From Cytobacillus stercorigallinarum (GTDB lineage: Bacteria; Bacillota; Bacilli; Bacillales; Cytobacillaceae), in NCBI RefSeq assembly GCF_014836495.1, contig NZ_JACSQT010000001.1, positions 186,001-250,000 of the forward strand: a stretch of 64,000 nucleotides of DNA, written 5' to 3'. Under the pieces are notes generated by a model that was not told where the DNA came from, did no database searches, and was given only the letters and a program-made list of their open reading frames with translations. Positions 11,173-18,846 of the stretch are shown in pieces. Numbering within the stretch: the stretch's first letter is position 1; every line of letters starts with the position of its first letter. The position numbers and the translations under genes were made by a program.

Positions 11173-11189
11173 ACTGAGCATACGTTCAG
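11173..11189. promoter_or_regulatory. Operator-like motif shared with etfB
   Basis: The sequence ACTGAGCATACGTTCAG differs by one base from the motif at 53218-53234 before etfB. It is an imperfect inverted repeat of the size TetR-family proteins bind. The cognate regulator is unknown. Confidence 0.5.
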
Positions 11190-11198
11190 AGATTGTTT

Positions 11199-11311
11199 AG
11201 TCAGTGGAAATCTGACTGAGAATGTCATTTAGTCTGTCTCCCAGCTTAATACATATTAGCTGGATTAAATCGGCTACAATAGCCAATAGAGCTATCAGGT
11301 TTTATCTGATA
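11199..11311 (+). promoter_or_regulatory. Structured citZ leader with four hairpins
   Basis: Four short stems lie in a row: AGTCAG/CTGACT (11199-11217), CCAGCT/AGCTGG (11241-11263), GGCT/AGCC (11272-11284) and TATCAG/CTGATA (11293-11311). In B. subtilis aconitase is known to bind the citZ leader RNA, so a similar control is possible here. Confidence 0.45.
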
Positions 11312-11383
11312 ACAACTTAATGAATAAGTTTCATGCAGACAGAGGGTTTGGGGAAAATATTTCAAAGAAGGAGATGGTTTGTT

Positions 11384-12502
11384 ATGACAGCAACACGCGG
11401 TCTGGAGGGTGTAGTGGCTACTACATCTGCTATCAGTTCAATCATTGATGATACTTTAACATATGTAGGCTATAACATTGATGATTTGGCAGAGAATGCT
11501 AGTTTTGAGGAAGTCATCTATTTATTATGGCATGGTAAATTACCTACACAATCACAACTAGATGAATTAAAAGCACAATTGGCAGAAAATATGAATTTGC
11601 CACAAGAGGTTCTTGCTCATTTTAAGACTTATCCAATTGATCAAGTTCATCCAATGGCAGCTCTTCGCTCCGCTGTATCTCTTCTTGGTCTCTATGATGA
11701 AGAAGCAGATGTAATGGAAGAGGGTGCGAACTATAGAAAAGCTATTCGTTTACAAGCGAAAATGCCTGCTATCGTTGCTGCATTTGCGCGTGTAAGAAAA
11801 GGCTTAGAGCCAATTGCTCCTAAAAAAGAATTAAGTTTTGCTGCTAACTTCTTGTATATGTTAAATGGGGAAGTACCAGAAGATGTAGCAGTTGAAGCAA
11901 TGAATAAAGCACTTGTACTTCATGCTGATCATGAATTAAATGCATCTACATTTACAGCTCGTGTTTGTGTAGCTACATTATCTGATGTGTACTCTGGTAT
12001 TACAGCAGCTATCGGTGCATTAAAAGGACCTCTACATGGTGGTGCGAATGAAGCGGTAATGAAAATGCTAAAAGAAATTGGTACTTTAGATAATGTAGAA
12101 CCTGCAATTCGTGAAAAATTAGCCAATAAAGATAAAATTATGGGCTTTGGTCATCGTGTATACAGAAAAGGTGACCCAAGAGCGAAACATTTAAGAGAGA
12201 TGTCAAAAAGACTAACAGAATTAACGGGTGAACCACATTGGTATGAAATGTCTACAAAAATTGAAGGCATTGTGACTGGAGAGAAAGACCTTCCTCCTAA
12301 TGTTGACTTCTATTCAGCATCTGTATACCACAGCTTAGGTATCGATCACGACCTTTTCACACCAATCTTCGCGGTTAGCCGTGTTTCTGGTTGGTTAGCA
12401 CATATTTTAGAACAATACTCTAACAACCGTTTAATCCGCCCTCGTGCTGATTATACTGGTCCAGGAATGCAAGCTTATATTCCAGTAGAACAAAGAGGAT
12501 AA
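11384..12502 (+). CDS. citZ: Citrate synthase
   Basis: A 372-residue citrate synthase condensing acetyl-CoA and oxaloacetate, the entry step of the TCA cycle. Visible family blocks are HADHELNASTFTARV, GHRVYRKGDPRAKHL and DLFTPIFAVSRVSGW, which carry the catalytic histidines and aspartate. I chose the ATG at 11384 (MTATRGLEG, as in B. subtilis CitZ) with AAGGAGA upstream, rather than an in-frame ATG 51 bases earlier. The gene heads a citZ-icd-mdh series, with a hairpin before icd and a terminator-like hairpin before mdh. The long upstream region carries several possible control sites. Confidence 0.98.
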   Translation: MTATRGLEGVVATTSAISSIIDDTLTYVGYNIDDLAENASFEEVIYLLWHGKLPTQSQLDELKAQLAENMNLPQEVLAHFKTYPIDQVHPMAALRSAVSLLGLYDEEADVMEEGANYRKAIRLQAKMPAIVAAFARVRKGLEPIAPKKELSFAANFLYMLNGEVPEDVAVEAMNKALVLHADHELNASTFTARVCVATLSDVYSGITAAIGALKGPLHGGANEAVMKMLKEIGTLDNVEPAIREKLANKDKIMGFGHRVYRKGDPRAKHLREMSKRLTELTGEPHWYEMSTKIEGIVTGEKDLPPNVDFYSASVYHSLGIDHDLFTPIFAVSRVSGWLAHILEQYSNNRLIRPRADYTGPGMQAYIPVEQRG

Positions 12503-12566
12503 ACTTTTTATTGCGTTTTTTTAATACAGATGATAACAATAAATAAAGATAAACAAGCTACCAGTC

Positions 12567-12596
12567 AGAGGTTAGAGGGTTTGCCTTCTAGCCTTT
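12567..12596 (+). other. Stem-loop between citZ and icd
   Basis: Thirteen pairs including three G-U (12567-12579 with 12584-12596) close a four-base TTTG loop. No T-run follows, so it is more likely an mRNA processing or stabilising hairpin than a terminator. Confidence 0.5.
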
Positions 12597-12657
12597 GATT
12601 CTGATAAGTTTGTAATGTGTTATTTTTAACACAAGGAAATTGGAGGGAGAAATTATT

Positions 12658-13926
12658 ATGGCAGCAGAAAAAATTACAGTAAATAATGGTGTACTAAATG
12701 TACCAAACGAACCAATCGTTCCTTTTATCGAAGGTGACGGTACTGGCCCCGATATTTGGGCATCTGCTTCTCGTGTATTAGATGCAGCGGTTGAAAAAGC
12801 TTATAAAGGTGAACGTAAAATTGCTTGGAAAGAAGTTTTAGCTGGTGAAAAAGCATTTAACCAAACGGGTGAATGGTTACCAAAAGAAACGTTAGATGTT
12901 ATTAATGAATACTTAATCGCAATTAAAGGACCTCTTACAACACCAATCGGTGGCGGAATTCGTTCTTTAAACGTTGCTTTGCGTCAAGAATTAGATCTAT
13001 TCGTATGCTTGCGTCCTGTACGTTGGTTTGAAGGTGTTCCTTCACCAGTTAAGCGTCCACAAGATACAGACATGGTTATTTTCCGTGAAAATACGGAAGA
13101 TATTTATGCTGGTATTGAATATGCAAAAGGTACAGATGAAGTAAACAAATTAATCTCTTTCTTAAAAGATGAGATGGGCGTTAATAAAATTCGCTTCCCA
13201 GAAACTTCTGGAATCGGTATTAAACCTGTTTCTCAAGAGGGAACAACTCGTCTAGTTCGCTCTGCAATTGAATATGCAATCAACGAAGGTCGTAAATCAG
13301 TAACACTTGTCCACAAAGGTAATATCATGAAATTTACTGAAGGTGCATTCAAAAACTGGGGTTACGAACTAGCTGAAAAAGAATACGGCGATAAAGTATT
13401 CACATGGGCTGAATATGATCGCATTAAAGATGAAAGTGGCGTAGATGCAGCAAACAAAGCACAAGCTGATGCTGAAGCTGCTGGTAAAATCATCGTTAAA
13501 GATGCTATCGCTGATATTTTCTTACAACAAATCTTAACTCGTCCAGCTGAATTTGATGTAGTAGCAACAATGAACCTTAACGGTGACTACATTTCTGATG
13601 CGCTAGCAGCACAAGTTGGTGGAATCGGTATTGCTCCAGGAGCAAACATCAACTACGAAACTGGACATGCGATTTTCGAAGCTACACATGGAACAGCTCC
13701 TAAATATGCTGGCTTAGACAAAGTAAACCCTTCATCTGTTATTCTTTCAGGTGTACTTTTACTTAAACATTTAGGTTGGAATGAAGCGGCTGACTTAATT
13801 GAGAAATCTATGGAAAAATCTATTGCTTCTAAAGTTGTAACTTATGACTTTGCTCGTCTAATGGACGGAGCAACAGAAGTGAAATGTTCTGAATTCGGTG
13901 ATGTCCTAATTAAAAACATGGACTAA
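12658..13926 (+). CDS. icd: NADP-dependent isocitrate dehydrogenase
   Basis: A 422-residue enzyme oxidising isocitrate to 2-oxoglutarate. The substrate-site segment [19 protein letters not shown] is clear, and the cofactor region HGTAPKYAG has the Lys-Tyr pair associated with NADP use in the E. coli and Bacillus enzymes. I chose the ATG at 12658, which follows TGGAGGGAG; the upstream in-frame ATG at 12640 lacks this spacing. It is co-directional with citZ (155-base gap with a hairpin). A terminator-like hairpin follows. Confidence 0.98.
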   Translation: MAAEKITVNNGVLNVPNEPIVPFIEGDGTGPDIWASASRVLDAAVEKAYKGERKIAWKEVLAGEKAFNQTGEWLPKETLDVINEYLIAIKGPLTTPIGGGIRSLNVALRQELDLFVCLRPVRWFEGVPSPVKRPQDTDMVIFRENTEDIYAGIEYAKGTDEVNKLISFLKDEMGVNKIRFPETSGIGIKPVSQEGTTRLVRSAIEYAINEGRKSVTLVHKGNIMKFTEGAFKNWGYELAEKEYGDKVFTWAEYDRIKDESGVDAANKAQADAEAAGKIIVKDAIADIFLQQILTRPAEFDVVATMNLNGDYISDALAAQVGGIGIAPGANINYETGHAIFEATHGTAPKYAGLDKVNPSSVILSGVLLLKHLGWNEAADLIEKSMEKSIASKVVTYDFARLMDGATEVKCSEFGDVLIKNMD

Positions 13927-13937
13927 TTAACTTTCTT

Positions 13938-13973
13938 GCAGGTTTAATTTAAAAATTAAACCTGCTTTTCCTT
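13938..13973 (+). terminator. Terminator between icd and mdh
   Basis: Perfect 12-base arms GCAGGTTTAATT and AATTAAACCTGC with a TAAA loop, then TTTTCCTTT. The tail is broken by two C residues, so termination may be partial. mdh then needs its own promoter for full expression. Confidence 0.75.
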
Positions 13974-14157
13974 TATATATAGGATAATTTGCTAAATATA
14001 TTAAAAAGAATCAACACCTCATCTATATTGACTGTGATATCCAGTTGAAGATCCTTTCCATCATATCTGAAATTATGTTACTTCCCCATGTTTTAATCTC
14101 ATAAGAAGCGGTTATAAATTGAATAGTTGTAAATGAATACATAAGGAGATGTTGCAA

Positions 14158-15105
14158 GTGTCTACACTCAAGCGAAAAAAAGTTTCTGTGATCGGAGCCG
14201 GTTTTACTGGAGCGACGACTGCGTTTTTATTGGCACAAAAGGAATTAGCAGATGTTGTATTAGTTGATATACCCCAAATGGAAAATCCGACAAAGGGAAA
14301 AGCTTTAGACATGTTAGAAGCAAGCCCAGTTCAAGGATTTGACGCAAATATCCTTGGTACAGCGAATTATGAAGATACAAAAGATTCGGATATCGTGGTT
14401 ATTACTGCTGGAATTGCCCGGAAGCCAGGAATGAGTCGTGAAGATCTTGTTCAAACAAACGAAACGATTATGAAGAATGTAGCGAAGGAAATTGCGCATT
14501 ATTCTCCCGATACATTTATTATTGTGTTATCCAATCCGGTAGATGCGATGACATATACGATATTTAAAGAAACAGGATTCCCAAAAAATCGGGTAATTGG
14601 ACAATCAGGCGTGCTGGATAGTGCCAGATTTCGGACGTTTATCGCTCAAGAGTTACAGATTTCCGTCAAGGATATAACAGGCTTTGTTCTTGGAGGGCAT
14701 GGTGATGATATGGTTCCACTTGTCAGGTATTCATATGCAGGTGGCATCCCTTTAGAAAAGTTAATCTCTAAAGATCGTTTAGAGCAAATTGTTGATCGAA
14801 CGCGTAAGGGCGGAGGAGAAATTGTTAGTTTACTTGGGAATGGTAGTGCCTATTATGCACCAGCAGCAGCTTTAGTAGAAATGGTAGAGGCTATGATTAA
14901 GGACCAAAAAAGAATACTTCCTGCAATAGCTTATTTAGAAGGAGAGTTTGGCTACCATGGGATTTATTTAGGTGTGCCAACAATCCTTGGTGCAAATGGA
15001 ATTGAAAAAGTTATCGAGTTAGATCTAACAAAAGAAGAAAAGGATGCATTAGATCAGTCAGTTGAGTCGGTTCGTCAGGTGATATCAATATTGTCACAAA
15101 CCTAA
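14158..15105 (+). CDS. mdh: Malate dehydrogenase
   Basis: A 315-residue lactate/malate-type dehydrogenase interconverting malate and oxaloacetate with NAD. The NAD-binding [10 protein letters not shown] is near residue 14, the mobile-loop arginines are in [10 protein letters not shown], and the active-site histidine is in [10 protein letters not shown]. The protein is closely similar in length and motifs to B. subtilis Mdh (312). The GTG at 14158 is preferred because AAGGAG lies 9 bases upstream; an in-frame ATG at 14149 is too close to that site. It is third in the citZ-icd-mdh series and is closed by its own terminator. Confidence 0.97.
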   Translation: MSTLKRKKVSVIGAGFTGATTAFLLAQKELADVVLVDIPQMENPTKGKALDMLEASPVQGFDANILGTANYEDTKDSDIVVITAGIARKPGMSREDLVQTNETIMKNVAKEIAHYSPDTFIIVLSNPVDAMTYTIFKETGFPKNRVIGQSGVLDSARFRTFIAQELQISVKDITGFVLGGHGDDMVPLVRYSYAGGIPLEKLISKDRLEQIVDRTRKGGGEIVSLLGNGSAYYAPAAALVEMVEAMIKDQKRILPAIAYLEGEFGYHGIYLGVPTILGANGIEKVIELDLTKEEKDALDQSVESVRQVISILSQT

Positions 15106-15126
15106 TATATAAAGAAAGCCTTGTTG

Positions 15127-15170
15127 GCGAAGTTCGGTCTTTTAACTGAGCTTCGCTTATTTTATGTTTT
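15127..15170 (+). terminator. Intrinsic terminator after mdh
   Basis: Twelve pairs including two G-U join GCGAAGTTCGGT to ACTGAGCTTCGC around a six-base loop. A T-rich tail follows. Confidence 0.85.
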
Positions 15171-15273
15171 GCGATAAAAAGAAAATTATTTTTCCTCTTT
15201 TTCTTTTACTTATTAAAATAAAATGTTAATATAATTATAAATAAACAGAAAAATTAGTTTATACTATCATTTT

Positions 15274-15289
15274 TTGCAAGCGTTTACAA
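15274..15289. promoter_or_regulatory. Catabolite-responsive element (cre) at a promoter
   Basis: TTGCAAGCGTTTACAA fits every position of the CcpA consensus WTGNAANCGNWWNCAW. It begins 8 bases after a -10-like TATACT (15260-15265), so it covers the likely start site. It should repress the MaoC-like gene downstream when glucose is present. Confidence 0.75.
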
Positions 15290-15306
15290 AAAGCGGAGGT
15301 GCATCC

Positions 15307-15780
15307 ATGTTAGGGAAAAAGAGAAAAATAGGTAGGAGACTTGAGGAAATTTCGGTTGGTGAGAAGCTGACCTTTACTGAAAAAATAGAAGATAGGGATA
15401 TATTATTATATCTAGGGTTAACAGATGATGCGAATCCACTATATTTGCAGCATGATTATGCTTCGCAAACGCCTTATAAAAAACCGATTGTACCCAATAT
15501 TATGCTGAATGGTATGGTCTCATCAAGTGTTTCAAAATATCTTCCTGGACCAGGTAGCCATATTTTGAAGCAAGAATTAGAATATGTAAAACCTGTTTAT
15601 CACTATTCTACAATTGAATTCTTGATGGAAATTATTCACTTAGATGAAGAGAAGCATAATATTGATATGAAGGTACAAGCAACGAATGAGGAAGGTGAAA
15701 CGGTTTTATATGGTCGAATGAAAGTCTGTCCACCCTATCCACTTGAGAGTCTTAACAGTAAAGTGATAGAAAACTTCTAA
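15307..15780 (+). CDS. MaoC-like hot-dog dehydratase family protein
   Basis: A 157-residue protein resembling MaoC-type (R)-specific enoyl-CoA hydratases. It has GLTDDANPLYLQHDYA near residue 40, similar to the family's (S/T)xDxNPxH hydratase motif. The canonical histidine position reads Tyr (NPLY), so catalytic activity is uncertain. The start is the ATG after GCGGAGGTG; an upstream in-frame ATG exists within the cre region. It is monocistronic between terminators at 15127-15170 and 15813-15847. The perfect cre at its promoter suggests glucose repression, which would fit a role in alternative carbon or lipid use. The true substrate is unknown. Confidence 0.75.
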   Translation: MLGKKRKIGRRLEEISVGEKLTFTEKIEDRDILLYLGLTDDANPLYLQHDYASQTPYKKPIVPNIMLNGMVSSSVSKYLPGPGSHILKQELEYVKPVYHYSTIEFLMEIIHLDEEKHNIDMKVQATNEEGETVLYGRMKVCPPYPLESLNSKVIENF

Positions 15781-15812
15781 TCATGAAATCATTAGGTATA
15801 GTTGACCAAAAG

Positions 15813-15847
15813 ACTAAGCAAAAGTAATTAATACTGCTTAGTTTTTT
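15813..15847 (+). terminator. Intrinsic terminator after the MaoC-like gene
   Basis: Arms ACTAAGCA and TGCTTAGT with a 14-base loop, followed by a run of T. Confidence 0.8.
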
Positions 15848-15955
15848 GTCGTGGCACGCTTTTTTTCTTTTTTTATATTATAATACATTTATATAAGGGG
15901 TTTTACTAAAGAAATTGGCTTATACTAATGGGGAATCTATTTATCGGAGGCTTTT

Positions 15956-16669
15956 ATGGATAAAAAAGTTCTAGTGGTTGATGATGAGCAGTCGATTGTA
16001 ACGTTACTACAATATAATTTGCAACAAGCAGGTTATGAAGTACTAACAGCATCTGATGGAGAAGAAGGTAAAAATCTTGCTTTAAGTGAACAGCTAGATT
16101 TGATTGTATTAGATCTGATGTTACCTAAGTTAGACGGAATTGAAGTGTGTAAACAAATCAGACAAAGAAAAGTGAATACGCCCATTCTCATGTTAACTGC
16201 AAAAGATGATGAATTCGATAAAGTTCTTGGCTTAGAGCTTGGGGCAGATGACTATATGACAAAGCCATTTAGTCCGAGAGAAGTAGTGGCGCGGGTAAAG
16301 GCTATTTTAAGAAGATCACAAGCCCAATTTGAAGAACCTGTTGCAGAAGATGAAAATGATAGCATTCGTATAGCCGGCGTGAAAATTTATCCAGAACGAT
16401 ATGAGGTCTATTATCAAGAAGAATTACTTGAACTGACACCGAAAGAGTTCGAATTGCTATTATATCTCGCTAAAAATAAAGGTAGAGTATTAACTCGGGA
16501 TCAATTACTTAGTGCCGTTTGGAATTATGATTTTGCAGGTGATACAAGGATTGTTGATGTTCATATTAGTCACCTAAGAGATAAAATCGAGCAAAATTCA
16601 AAAAAACCGACATATATTAAAACGATTCGTGGGCTTGGCTATAAGCTAGAGGAGCCAAAGCCTGAATGA
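15956..16669 (+). CDS. phoP: Phosphate-response regulator PhoP
   Basis: A 237-residue OmpR-type response regulator. The receiver domain has the acidic pair at Asp9-Asp10 and the phospho-acceptor Asp53 in LDLMLPK, with the conserved TAKDDEFDKVLGLELGADDY stretch following. A winged-helix DNA-binding domain fills the C-terminus (LTPKEFELL to GLGYKLEEP). It is activated by PhoR and controls the phosphate starvation regulon by binding TT(A/T)ACA repeats. The ATG follows ATCGGAGG. Its stop overlaps the phoR start by 4 bases. A likely target array lies directly after phoR. Confidence 0.96.
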   Translation: MDKKVLVVDDEQSIVTLLQYNLQQAGYEVLTASDGEEGKNLALSEQLDLIVLDLMLPKLDGIEVCKQIRQRKVNTPILMLTAKDDEFDKVLGLELGADDYMTKPFSPREVVARVKAILRRSQAQFEEPVAEDENDSIRIAGVKIYPERYEVYYQEELLELTPKEFELLLYLAKNKGRVLTRDQLLSAVWNYDFAGDTRIVDVHISHLRDKIEQNSKKPTYIKTIRGLGYKLEEPKPE

Positions 16670-18420
16670 GAACATTTCGTTCAAAACTATTTTTTGCTAT
16701 TATCACATTGATTATCGCTGTTTTGCTTTGTTTAGGCTTATTATTAGGTCAGTTGTTTAAATCTTATTATATAAATGTGATAGATGAACGGTTGTCTAAA
16801 GAGATTCAGCTAGTAGCTGGCCAGATTGAGGAAATAGGTGGAATAGAACAACTGACTCAAGAGAAGGTCGACCAGTTTGCTAACTGGTTAGGTGTCAGTG
16901 TTACAATTGCTGATGCAAATGACCAAGTAATATTTGATAGCGTGAATAAGAATAGGATGAATCGTAAAACAATAGATGAAGTTTTAGATACATCTGACTC
17001 TGGTGAGCAGGCTGGTAAAGTCGTAGGCGACGATTACCATTATTTTTGGAAGGAATTAAATGAAGGTACAGATTACTATTATTTGTTTTTAAGTGCCGAA
17101 ATAGATGAAGTAAAAAGTGGTTACTCGCAAATTTGGTGGATTTTAATTATTTGTCTTAGCTTAGCATTGGTTTTGATTATATTTTTAGGAGCTTCTATTA
17201 CGAATAGATATACAAGGCCAATTGATTCAGCGACAAGAGTGGCTATTGAGTTAGCGAAAGGTAATTATCGAGCGAGAACATATGATAATGATGTTGGAGA
17301 AGCAGGTAAGTTAAATAGCTCAATTAATATTCTTGCACGTAACTTGCAAGATATGGAGAAATCTAGAGAAATGCATCAAGATAGACTCAGTACACTCATT
17401 GAAAACATGGGCAGTGGGCTAATCTTAATAGATAGTAAAGGTTATATTAACCTTGTGAATCGTACATATAGGGAAGTTTTTCATGCTGATGTGACAGAAT
17501 ACATGGACGAACTTTATTATGATGTCATTGAATATAAAGAAATCACTGAGCTTATTGAAGAATTATTTATGACAGAGCAAAAGGTAAGAAAGCAAATACA
17601 AATACTTATTGGTATTCATCGCAAACATTTTGAAGTTTACGGTGTTCCGATTATCGGCACGAATGATGTATGGAAAGGTGTACTTCTTGTTTTCCATGAC
17701 ATTACTGAGATTAAGAAATTAGAGCAGGTGCGGAGAGATTTCGTCGCAAATGTTTCACATGAATTAAAAACACCTATTACTTCTATTAAAGGGTTCTCGG
17801 AAACACTTTTAGATGGAGCAATGGATGATCAAGATACTCTTAAACAATTTTTAACGATTATCCTCCAAGAAAGTGAACGATTGCAAACACTGATTCAAGA
17901 TTTACTTGATTTATCCAAAATAGAGCAACAAGGATTTCACCTTTCTATCCAAGAGGTAAATATTATTGGTGTATTAAATGAAGTAGTGATGATGGTTAAG
18001 AGGCGAGCAGAGGAAAAAGATATTACCATAGATTTAAAATGTGATGATGAAGTTATCGAAATGGAAGCAGATGTAAACAGAATCAAGCAGATTTTCCTTA
18101 ATATTGTTTCTAATGCTATTTCTTACACGCCGAATGAAGGTAAAGTGTCTATTCGTGTAACGGAAGATCAACAAAAAGTGTATATAAAAATCATTGATAC
18201 AGGGATAGGCATTAAAGAAAGTGAGATTCCGCGGATTTTTGAAAGGTTTTATCGCGTAGATAAAGCAAGGAGTAGGAATTCAGGTGGTACAGGCCTTGGT
18301 CTGGCAATTGTTAAGCATTTATTAGAAGCACATAAAGGATTGATTACTGTTAAAAGCAAGAGTGGGAAAGGCACGGCCTTTTTACTCACGTTTTATAAGG
18401 AGTTTCCAGATAGCGAATAA
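16666..18420 (+). CDS. phoR: Phosphate-sensing histidine kinase PhoR
   Basis: A 584-residue membrane sensor kinase paired with PhoP. Membrane segments lie near residues 8-30 and 158-180, flanking an extracellular domain. A HAMP linker and a PAS-like domain follow. The H-box VSHELKTPITSIKGF contains the phospho-acceptor His365, and the ATPase domain has the N box (NIVSNAISY) and G boxes (DTGIGI, GGTGLGLAI). Translation is coupled to phoP by a 4-base ATGA overlap. After the stop come a PhoP-box-like array and a terminator. Confidence 0.96.
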   Translation: MRTFRSKLFFAIITLIIAVLLCLGLLLGQLFKSYYINVIDERLSKEIQLVAGQIEEIGGIEQLTQEKVDQFANWLGVSVTIADANDQVIFDSVNKNRMNRKTIDEVLDTSDSGEQAGKVVGDDYHYFWKELNEGTDYYYLFLSAEIDEVKSGYSQIWWILIICLSLALVLIIFLGASITNRYTRPIDSATRVAIELAKGNYRARTYDNDVGEAGKLNSSINILARNLQDMEKSREMHQDRLSTLIENMGSGLILIDSKGYINLVNRTYREVFHADVTEYMDELYYDVIEYKEITELIEELFMTEQKVRKQIQILIGIHRKHFEVYGVPIIGTNDVWKGVLLVFHDITEIKKLEQVRRDFVANVSHELKTPITSIKGFSETLLDGAMDDQDTLKQFLTIILQESERLQTLIQDLLDLSKIEQQGFHLSIQEVNIIGVLNEVVMMVKRRAEEKDITIDLKCDDEVIEMEADVNRIKQIFLNIVSNAISYTPNEGKVSIRVTEDQQKVYIKIIDTGIGIKESEIPRIFERFYRVDKARSRNSGGTGLGLAIVKHLLEAHKGLITVKSKSGKGTAFLLTFYKEFPDSE

Positions 18421-18428
18421 TGAGAGTT

Positions 18429-18467
18429 TTTACAAAAAGTTTACATTGTTTTTTAATGCCATTAACA
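18429..18467 (+). promoter_or_regulatory. Four PhoP-box repeats with strict 11-base period
   Basis: TTTACA (18429), TTTACA (18440), TTTTAA (18451) and TTAACA (18462) repeat every 11 bases on the plus strand, the arrangement PhoP dimers bind in B. subtilis. A TACAAT -10 element at 18477-18482 puts the array at about -60 to -22, as in known Pho promoters. It lies just after the phoR stop, facing away from phoPR. Confidence 0.65.
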
Positions 18468-18488
18468 ATAGGGAGTTACAATTAGTCT

Positions 18489-18547
18489 TGTAAAACCCCT
18501 TCATCACATGATGTGAAGAAGAGAGAGCTACCCCGCTCTCTCTTTTT
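18489..18547 (+). ncRNA. Possible PhoP-controlled short RNA downstream of phoR
   Basis: If the TACAAT at 18477-18482 is used, transcription would begin near 18489 and stop at the strong terminator ending around 18547, giving about 60 nucleotides with no credible reading frame. Two C-rich parts, ACCCCTTC (18495-18502) and the terminator loop TACCCC (18529-18534), resemble the C-rich regions with which Firmicute regulatory RNAs such as FsrA pair to ribosome binding sites. The RNA itself is inferred; the alternative is that the hairpin only ends phoPR. Confidence 0.35.
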
Positions 18548-18548
18548 A
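18519..18548 (+). terminator. Intrinsic terminator after phoR
   Basis: Perfect arms AAGAGAGAGC and GCTCTCTCTT around a six-base loop, then a T-run. It would end both phoPR and any RNA starting at the PhoP-box promoter. Confidence 0.9.
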
Positions 18549-18846
18549 AACTGAAGTTCAGTTATGTGAATCAGCACTAAGTAAAATGCAAATGAATGAT
18601 ATTAAACATCTCCTATTTTGGTGATGCCCTCACCTATAAATCCCTACCGTTTTTTCCTCCATAAATATAAAATACTTCATCAAATTATGTAAATCTTTTA
18701 CGATAACGAACAATTGCCTAATGAATTCCACCTCTAATTTTTCTTTATTCTTTTAGACATGATAAAATATAAAATAGATAATGGCTTTTTTTCGAGGTGC
18801 ATTCAATAGAATGACTTTGTGAAAAGCGAAGGAGGTTGGTGACGAG
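18549..18846. other. Intergenic stretch before polA
   Basis: AT-rich with no gene seen. A weak promoter-like TTAGAC (18753) with TAGATA (18775) lies before the polA ribosome binding site GGAGG. I see no remnant of a pst operon here. Confidence 0.3.

Noticed and set aside
18504-18516. TCACAT-G-ATGTGA palindrome after the PhoP boxes
   Set aside because: Short, and better explained as part of the transcript leading into the terminator; no known regulator fits.
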